From NCBI RefSeq assembly GCF_027923405.1, contig NZ_BQYI01000001.1:1466501-1530500 (forward strand): a DNA stretch of 64,000 nucleotides. The letters are read 5' to 3'. The notes under the pieces were generated by a model that saw only the letters and a program-made list of their open reading frames with translations, had not been told where the DNA came from and did not search any database. Both the position numbers and the translations under genes were made by a program. Below, piece after piece: positions 59,588 to 64,000 of this stretch; the stretch's first letter is position 1, and the number at the start of each line of letters is the position of its first letter. Source of the stretch: Paenibacillus sp. YYML68 (GTDB taxonomy: Bacteria > Bacillota > Bacilli > Paenibacillales > NBRC-103111).

Positions 59588-60360
59588 CGTACGCTAATGC
59601 ACGGGGCATGGGCAGGCGCGGCTATGGCGCTCGCGGATAGCGCCCGAAGCGTACGCTAAAGGGCGGCGCCTGCGCTCGGCGCGGTCATGGCGCGCGCGGA
59701 TAGCGCCCGAAGCGTGCGCTAAAGCGCGGCGCCTGCGCTCGGCGCGGTTATGGCGCGCGCGGATAGCGCCCGAAGCGTACGCTAAAGGGCGGCGCCTGCG
59801 CTCGGCGCGGTCATGGCGCGCGCGGATAGCGCCCGAAGCGTGCGCTAAAGCGCGGCGCCTGCGCTCGGCGCGGTTATGGCGCGCGCGGATAGCGCCTGAA
59901 GCGTACGCTAAAACGCAGCGCCTGCGCCAGGCACGGTCATGGCGCGCGCGGATAGCGCACGAAGCGTGCGCTAAAGCGCGGCGCCTGCGCTCGGCGCGGT
60001 CATGGCGCGTGCGGATAGCGCCCGAAGCGTACGCTAAAACGCAGCGCCTGCGCCAGGCACGGTCATGGCGCGCGCGGATAGCGCACGAAGCGTGCGCTAA
60101 AGGGCGGCGCCAGCGCTCGGCGCGGTCATGGCGCGCGCGGATCGCGCACGAAGCGTGCGCTAAAGGGCGGCGCCAGCGCCGGGCGCGGTTATGGCGCTCG
60201 CGGATAGCGTACGAAGCGTACGCTAAAACGCGGCGCCAGCGCCGGGCGCGGTCATGGCGCGCGGATAGCGCCCGAAGCGTACGCTAAAGCGCGGCGCCTG
60301 CGCTCGGCGCGGTCATGGCGCGCGGATAGCGCCCGAAGCGTACGCTAAAGCGCGGCGCCT
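59588..60360. repeat. Tandem array of about twelve 63-bp GC-rich repeats
   Basis: Copies start (ATGGCGC) near 59624, 59687, 59750, 59813, 59876, 59939, 60002, 60065, 60128, 60191, 60254 and 60315; the last two units are 61 bp. Each holds a hairpin GCG[CT]ACG-AAG-CGT[GA]CGC type, perfect in at least four units, and a second GCGCC/GGCGC arm. G+C is about 70-75 percent. In ten units ATG GCG...CGC TAA encodes the same 11-residue peptide MARADSARSVR without any ribosome binding site; another frame is open over several units. Not CRISPR: no unique spacers. Confidence 0.92.
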
Positions 60361-60438
60361 GCTCCCCACGCCTGTACGCTCCAGCCTCTGACGGCTCACC
60401 GCGCCCCGCTGCTTCCCACAACGTGCCCAACGCGTGGG

Positions 60439-60792
60439 CTAACTCTCCGCCGCCAGCCCCTCCGCACGCCATAGCGCATAGAAGTACAGACTTGCCTCCG
60501 GCAGACCATGTACGCGAATGTACGTGGCTCCAGCCGGCAGTATGTCAACGGCATGCTGCAGCCCCTCGAGACTCGTAATCGCGGCATCAGCAGCATGAAG
60601 CTCAGTCAACCGGCTCATGTCGGCAGCTGTAACCGAGTTAGCTTCCCCTAGCTGAAGCTGTGCCTTGACCGCCTTTTCCAAATGTATATCGGTAAATGCA
60701 ACACGCCAAGACGCAGCCATCGCCGAGGGGGTACCGGAGCCTAAGGACATGCTGCAGACGATTAGTAAGACAGATACGGTGACTATAACCAT
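60439..60792 (-). CDS. Short secreted protein resembling an internalin-type LRR cap (likely truncated)
   Basis: 117 residues. The start MVIVTVSVLLIVCSMSLGSG and later SAMAASW form a signal peptide with probable cleavage after AMA. The mature part has the internalin-like N-terminal cap FTDIHLEKAVKAQL and one leucine-rich-type unit (VTAADMSRLTELHAAD, AAITSLEGLQHAVDIL), then ends after about 30 more residues. Normal members continue with many repeats, so it is probably a truncated relic or a minimal form. Codon use resembles the genome. Its 3' side faces the 63-bp repeat array. Start ATG 60792 has only a weak GGA site. Confidence 0.6.
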   Translation of the reverse strand: MVIVTVSVLLIVCSMSLGSGTPSAMAASWRVAFTDIHLEKAVKAQLQLGEANSVTAADMSRLTELHAADAAITSLEGLQHAVDILPAGATYIRVHGLPEASLYFYALWRAEGLAAES

Positions 60793-60817
60793 TCCAATGC
60801 TACGTGATCCTCTCTAT

Positions 60818-60869
60818 ATTTTAGAGGATTGGCGTGAACAGTCAACAGAAAATGATACTCAGTGTATCA
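60818..60869 (-). promoter_or_regulatory. Promoter of the LRR-like gene with GATACA-type palindrome upstream
   Basis: Minus strand TTGACT (60845-60840), 16-base spacer, TAAAAT (60823-60818). TGATACTCAGTGTATCA (60853-60869) lies 7 bases upstream of the -35 and matches GATACA-N3-TGTATC with one mismatch. Confidence 0.5.
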
Positions 60870-60989
60870 ATCTATGGAGACATAGCCACCTCGTCCTGAG
60901 GCTGCACAAATATAGCCTCACAACAGCATATAATCAATCAATCCGCGTTAAATTTTTTTTGATTAAACGAACATTTTCTTCTGTCTGTA

Positions 60990-61027
60990 TTGACAAAAGT
61001 GACATAAAATGAGATACATATTGTATC
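60990..61027 (+). promoter_or_regulatory. Promoter of the glycosyltransferase gene with GATACA-N3-TGTATC operator
   Basis: TTGACA at 60990-60995, 17-base spacer, then GATACATATTGTATC (61013-61027), a perfect palindrome whose left half takes the -10 position. Same motif and same -10 overlap as before the L,D-transpeptidase gene. Confidence 0.6.
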
Positions 61028-61103
61028 GGACGAAATAAATAGGCAGCGATGATTCTTACTCTATATGTGGGCACTTGGGGTAAGGGGAGCTAGTAGTGCA
61101 ACC

Positions 61104-61136
61104 GGCCATCAAGCAGCATACGATGGCTATTTTTTA
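61104..61136 (+). terminator. Terminator-like hairpin in the glycosyltransferase leader
   Basis: GGCCATC pairs with GATGGCT around an 11-base loop and TTTTTT follows. It lies about 54 bases before the gene and downstream of its promoter. A smaller stem, GCACT/AGTGC, precedes it at 61071-61100. No plus-strand gene ends upstream. Confidence 0.55.
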
Positions 61137-61189
61137 TGCCTAAGCAGATGAAGGACATGAATCAGTGATTATGCGAGGGGGTGCGTCGG

Positions 61190-62923
61190 ATGGGGCAGAA
61201 GCTGACCGTCATGCTGTCTACAGAAGGGACTTACCCGTTCTATCAAGGCGGCGTCAGTACCTGGTGCGACATACTTGTGAGGAAGCTCTCGAACATTGAT
61301 TATGTGCTGTACAGTGTCATTACTGATCCTTACGTGTTGCCCAAGTTCAAGATTCCTAAGCATGCGCTGCTGAAGTCGATGCCGCTATGGGGAACTGAGG
61401 AGCCGTGCGAGCACCTGGACATTCCGTTCTCCCAAGTATACCTCGCCAAGAAACGAACAACGCCCAAGGTCATTCAAGAACAGTTCATTCCACTATTTAC
61501 GACTCTCGTGGAGGAACTGATTGGACTCGACCGCAACCCCCAAGAGCTTGCTCAGGTGATGCATGCACTGTACCGTTACTTCCAGGAGTATGAGTACAAG
61601 GAGTCGTTCAAGTCTGAGTTGACCTGGGATGTATACAAGCGGATCGTGATGTCCGCCCCATCGCTTCCTGCACCAGACCTGTACGGCATGATCCAGAGCC
61701 TCGGGTGGATCTTCCGCTTTTTCAACCTATTGAACAATCCTGTTCCGAAGGCTCATGTCTCGCATTCCTCGGCTGCTGCGTTCTGCGGCATTCCATGCGT
61801 GCTTGCGAAGCTGGAGCACGGGACGCCGATATTGTTAACCGAGCACGGCGTCTATTTACGTGAGCAGTACTTGTCACTTGCGAAGCGGGGACTGTCCTCG
61901 TTCCTGAACACGTTCCTCGTTCGACTCATCTCGTCTATCGTCACCTTGAATTACGCCTATGCGGACCAAGTATCACCCGTTTGTCAGTACAACACACGTT
62001 GGGAGACTCGACTTGGGGTAGAAGCGGACAAGATCAAGGTCATCTACAATGGGGTGGATGATAAAATTTTCCTGCCTTCGCCAAGTCCCGGCAACGCTCA
62101 TCCGACTGTTGTGACTGTTGCGCGGATCGATCCGAATAAGGACATTCTCACGCTGATCCGATCTGCCATGCTGGTGAAGCAGCGTATTCCGAATGTGAAA
62201 TATGTCATCCACGGCAGCGTCGCAGTACCTGATTATTACGAGGAATGCGTGAAGCTCAGAGATCAGCTTGGTCTGGAGGCTACGGTGATCTTCGCAGGTC
62301 ATACTCAAGATATGGCGGGCGCTTACCGGAGCGGGGACGTCGTCGTGCTGTCGAGTATTTCGGAGGCGTTCCCTTACGCCGTAGTTGAGGCAATGATGAC
62401 GGCAAGACCTGTCGTCGCGACGAATGTCGGAGGGATCAGCGAGGCGCTCGGAGATACGGGCTACATCGTGACGCCTCGAGATGCGGAGGCGCTGGCTGAG
62501 CAGACAGCTCTCTTGCTGCAGGACGCGGAGCTGCGGCGTACGCTCGGCAAGGCGGCGAGAGCTCGGGCGATGAGCTTCCTGACCTTGGATAAAGTGCTGG
62601 AGCAGCATATGAAGAGCTACATCCAGCTATCGGTTCAATCGGACATGGCGATGCGCGAGAGCGCGGCTTCGGTGCATGTGGTGGACCGACAGCGAATCTA
62701 TGTTCAGCAGGGCTACACGTTGAAAAGCCAAGGCTATTATCCCGAGGCCGTCACGCAGTTCCGGGCTGCGGTACAAATGCTGCCGGGAGCGGCATCAACA
62801 CCTGCACTGCTAGCCGAAATTTCCGAGTGCTTGTCCCATATGGGACGGCCGGACGCAGCACGTATGGAGCTTGAGCGTATGCGAATGCTTGCTGAGCTGT
62901 ATGGGTTCAAGATTGTATCGTAG
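61190..62923 (+). CDS. PelF-like GT4 glycosyltransferase with C-terminal TPR-like part
   Basis: 577 residues. The N-terminal part (KLTVMLSTEGTYPFYQGGVSTW) matches the DUF3492 domain of PelF-type glycosyltransferases, and the rest is a GT4 fold (VIYNGVDDKIFLP, VTVARIDPNKDILTLI, SSISEAFPYAVVEAMMTARPVVATNVGGI). The last 90 residues look like a TPR pair (RIYVQQGYTLKSQGYYPEAV). PelF uses UDP-sugars for exopolysaccharide in Pseudomonas, but the other pel genes are not seen here. ATG 61190 is preferred over GTG 61181, as GAGGGGG lies 8 bases upstream. Cytoplasmic. It leads a run with two coiled-coil genes. Confidence 0.9.
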   Translation: MGQKLTVMLSTEGTYPFYQGGVSTWCDILVRKLSNIDYVLYSVITDPYVLPKFKIPKHALLKSMPLWGTEEPCEHLDIPFSQVYLAKKRTTPKVIQEQFIPLFTTLVEELIGLDRNPQELAQVMHALYRYFQEYEYKESFKSELTWDVYKRIVMSAPSLPAPDLYGMIQSLGWIFRFFNLLNNPVPKAHVSHSSAAAFCGIPCVLAKLEHGTPILLTEHGVYLREQYLSLAKRGLSSFLNTFLVRLISSIVTLNYAYADQVSPVCQYNTRWETRLGVEADKIKVIYNGVDDKIFLPSPSPGNAHPTVVTVARIDPNKDILTLIRSAMLVKQRIPNVKYVIHGSVAVPDYYEECVKLRDQLGLEATVIFAGHTQDMAGAYRSGDVVVLSSISEAFPYAVVEAMMTARPVVATNVGGISEALGDTGYIVTPRDAEALAEQTALLLQDAELRRTLGKAARARAMSFLTLDKVLEQHMKSYIQLSVQSDMAMRESAASVHVVDRQRIYVQQGYTLKSQGYYPEAVTQFRAAVQMLPGAASTPALLAEISECLSHMGRPDAARMELERMRMLAELYGFKIVS

Positions 62924-62931
62924 GGAGGAAG

Positions 62932-63282
62932 ATGTACTTGGATATGCTGTACCGCAAGCTGATCGATGAAGCCGAGACAGAGCTGTCCACACTGCTTCAT
63001 GACAATGAACAACTCAAGCGCAGGCTGCAGGAGATGAATCAGCAAGGAACGGATCTGTCATTGGTAGAGAAGGAAATATCGTCCATCATTCTAATGTCTC
63101 ATATGGACAATACGAAGAAGCTGTTCGAGCTGATCGAGAGCCTTAAGAAGAAGGAACAGGAGATGGAGCTACAGCTGGAACGGAAGAGGGAACAGCTGCA
63201 CAAGCTAAAGAGAAGCTTGTCGCAGACGATTCGCACAATGAAGGCGCAGGTCGCGAATGTGGAACAGGGGGGAATCGGATGA
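62932..63282 (+). CDS. Coiled-coil protein of unknown function (116 aa)
   Basis: Almost entirely heptad-like helix: TLLHDNEQLKRRLQEMNQQG, then IESLKKKEQEMELQLERKRE and QLHKLKRSLSQTIRTMK. No membrane segment or recognised domain. GGGAGG at 62923-62928 gives 3 bases to ATG 62932 and 9 to the in-frame TTG 62938; the latter may be the real start. It lies 8 bases after the glycosyltransferase gene and overlaps the next by ATGA, so the three are cotranscribed and coupled. Probably a scaffold or partner of the glycosyltransferase (inference). Confidence 0.75.
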   Translation: MYLDMLYRKLIDEAETELSTLLHDNEQLKRRLQEMNQQGTDLSLVEKEISSIILMSHMDNTKKLFELIESLKKKEQEMELQLERKREQLHKLKRSLSQTIRTMKAQVANVEQGGIG

Positions 63283-64000
63283 TGGAGATACAGATCAATG
63301 ATTCTCTTGTTGAGACTGTGCAGCTGGATGATGCAAGACGTCTGTGGGAGGCGTACTTTGCTATTAAGCAGAGGATCGAAGTGTTGAGGCTTGAGAATGA
63401 GTCCCTGCAGCAGGCGCTTATGGAAGCGGAGGTGCGCAGCAGCCAGCTGGTGACGGACGAAGCGTATAAGCAGCTGGTGCTGCGCAAGACGAAGGATGCG
63501 CTGCTGCTGTTGAATAATGAGCGCGAGGAAGAGGCCAATCGGCTGAAGACGGAGGCGGCAAGGCGCAGAACGGAGCAGCTTGCTGCTGCGGCGGAGCTTG
63601 ATATAGAGATTGATACGTTTCGTATCACGATCGAGGTATTGTTGGATCAACTGGACGAGGCTATTGGCGACGTCGAGCAGGATGCGTCGGCGTCGGAGCT
63701 GGGAGCCGAGACGGAGCCTGCGGCAGTAGAGGCGGAGTCTGGTGAAGACGAGACGGAGCCAGCGGTAGTGGAGGCGGAGTCTGGTGAAGACGAGACGGAG
63801 CCAGCGGCCGTAGTGGAGGCGGAGTCTGGTGAAGACGAGGCGGAGCCCGCAGCAGTAGTAGAGGCGGAGTCTGGTGAAGACGAGACGGAGCCTGTGGCCG
63901 TAGTGGAGGCGGAGTCGTCCGAAGACGAGACGGAGCCTGCGGTAGTGGAGGCGGAGTCTGGTGTAGCCGAGACGGAGCCTGCGGCAGTAGAGGCGGAGTT
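63279..64000 (+). CDS. Coiled-coil protein with acidic tandem-repeat tail (runs off the window)
   Basis: Open frame from ATG 63279 (ATGA overlap with the preceding stop, AGGGGGG upstream) to the window end, at least 240 residues with no stop. Residues 1-145 are charged helix (RIEVLRLENESLQQALMEAE, LLLNNEREEEANRLKTEA, LDIEIDTFRITIEVLLDQL). From about residue 148 the protein becomes an acidic repeat of 14-15 residues, EAESGEDETEPAAVV-like, at least six copies with small changes. No signal peptide. Function unknown; the tail is probably extended and disordered. Confidence 0.8.
   Translation, partial: MMEIQINDSLVETVQLDDARRLWEAYFAIKQRIEVLRLENESLQQALMEAEVRSSQLVTDEAYKQLVLRKTKDALLLLNNEREEEANRLKTEAARRRTEQLAAAAELDIEIDTFRITIEVLLDQLDEAIGDVEQDASASELGAETEPAAVEAESGEDETEPAVVEAESGEDETEPAAVVEAESGEDEAEPAAVVEAESGEDETEPVAVVEAESSEDETEPAVVEAESGVAETEPAAVEAE
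63717..64000 (+). repeat. Coding tandem repeat, 42-45 bp units
   Basis: Units read GAGGCGGAGTCTGGTGAAG then ACGAGACGGAGCC[AT]GCGG with 3-base length changes ([GC]CCGTAGTG or GTAGTG), so the frame is kept. At least six copies; the array continues past the window end. Confidence 0.9.

Noticed and set aside
60009-60287. 92-residue Arg/Ala-rich protein encoded across the repeat array
   Set aside because: Open only because the unit length is a multiple of three; no ribosome binding site, no start conserved, and three frames are equally plausible.
59588-60360. CRISPR array
   Set aside because: The whole 63-bp unit is repeated, so there are no unique spacers, and no cas genes are in the window.
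61071-61136. GEMM (c-di-GMP-I) riboswitch upstream of the PelF-like gene
   Set aside because: The conserved GGGACGCAAAGCC-type core is not present; only a hairpin and a stem are seen.

Overview
The window reads as a chromosomal segment of a spore-forming, moderately GC-rich Bacillales bacterium, most likely Paenibacillaceae (Paenibacillus or a close relative). Evidence: a sporulation gene (ytxC) next to a T-box-controlled thrS, an S-box before metA, TnrA/GlnR-type boxes before amt and glnA, GGAGG-type ribosome binding sites with frequent TTG/GTG starts, and Bacillales families (YtxC, YugN-like, DUF3055-like, YkhA-like thioesterase). No tRNA, rRNA, CRISPR array, insertion sequence or prophage was seen. 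Names are from recognition of motifs and family resemblance by eye; no search was run.

Layout. 1-8434 (+) is a tight cobalamin operon: the end of a BtuC/FecCD permease, its ATPase, cobT, cobU, cbiB, cobS, a single reading frame joining CobD (threonine-phosphate decarboxylase) to CobQ (cobyric acid synthase), and a PduO-type adenosyltransferase. 8487-13361 holds a pseudouridine synthase, a YdcF-like protein, an ArsC-like protein, an M50 protease and an aminotransferase. 13500-17019 (-) is a LacI-type regulator and a GH13 neopullulanase-like enzyme with an unusual leader. 17246-22805 has a 5'-3' exonuclease, a very large transporter-HEAT-cNMP protein and an AraC regulator. 22972-26798 is an FAD oxidoreductase plus sulfatase locus divergent from the AraC gene.

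26957-36587 mixes small conserved proteins, a membrane PAS-EAL protein whose GGDEF domain has collapsed, a low-complexity lipoprotein, a thioesterase, a cupin, ilvD, an HRDC protein and a CorA transporter with a long leader. 37023-39434 is an S-box, metA and metI. 39646-45271 contains a second EAL protein, mqnC, a TPR-L,D-transpeptidase and ytxC. 45283-50285 has the T-box, thrS, a 3D-domain protein, an N/Q-rich 48-residue protein, a CPBP protease and a small coiled-coil protein. 50443-59495 has amt, a YugN-like gene, htrA with a two-component system, ispH and glnA.

The most unusual part is 59588-64000: a GC-rich array of about twelve 63-bp repeats behind glnA, a short secreted protein that looks like the stump of an internalin-type LRR protein, then a PelF-like glycosyltransferase followed by two coiled-coil genes, the last with an acidic 14-15 residue repeat running off the window. 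A palindrome, GATACA-N3-TGTATC, occurs three times: over the probable -10 box of the L,D-transpeptidase gene, over that of the glycosyltransferase gene, and just upstream of the LRR-stump promoter. This suggests an undescribed envelope or surface regulon and is the best candidate for a new system here. Other points worth checking are the CobD-CobQ fusion, the leader upstream of the GH13 gene, a perfect terminator-like hairpin inside the start of an aminotransferase gene, and the transporter-HEAT-cNMP protein.
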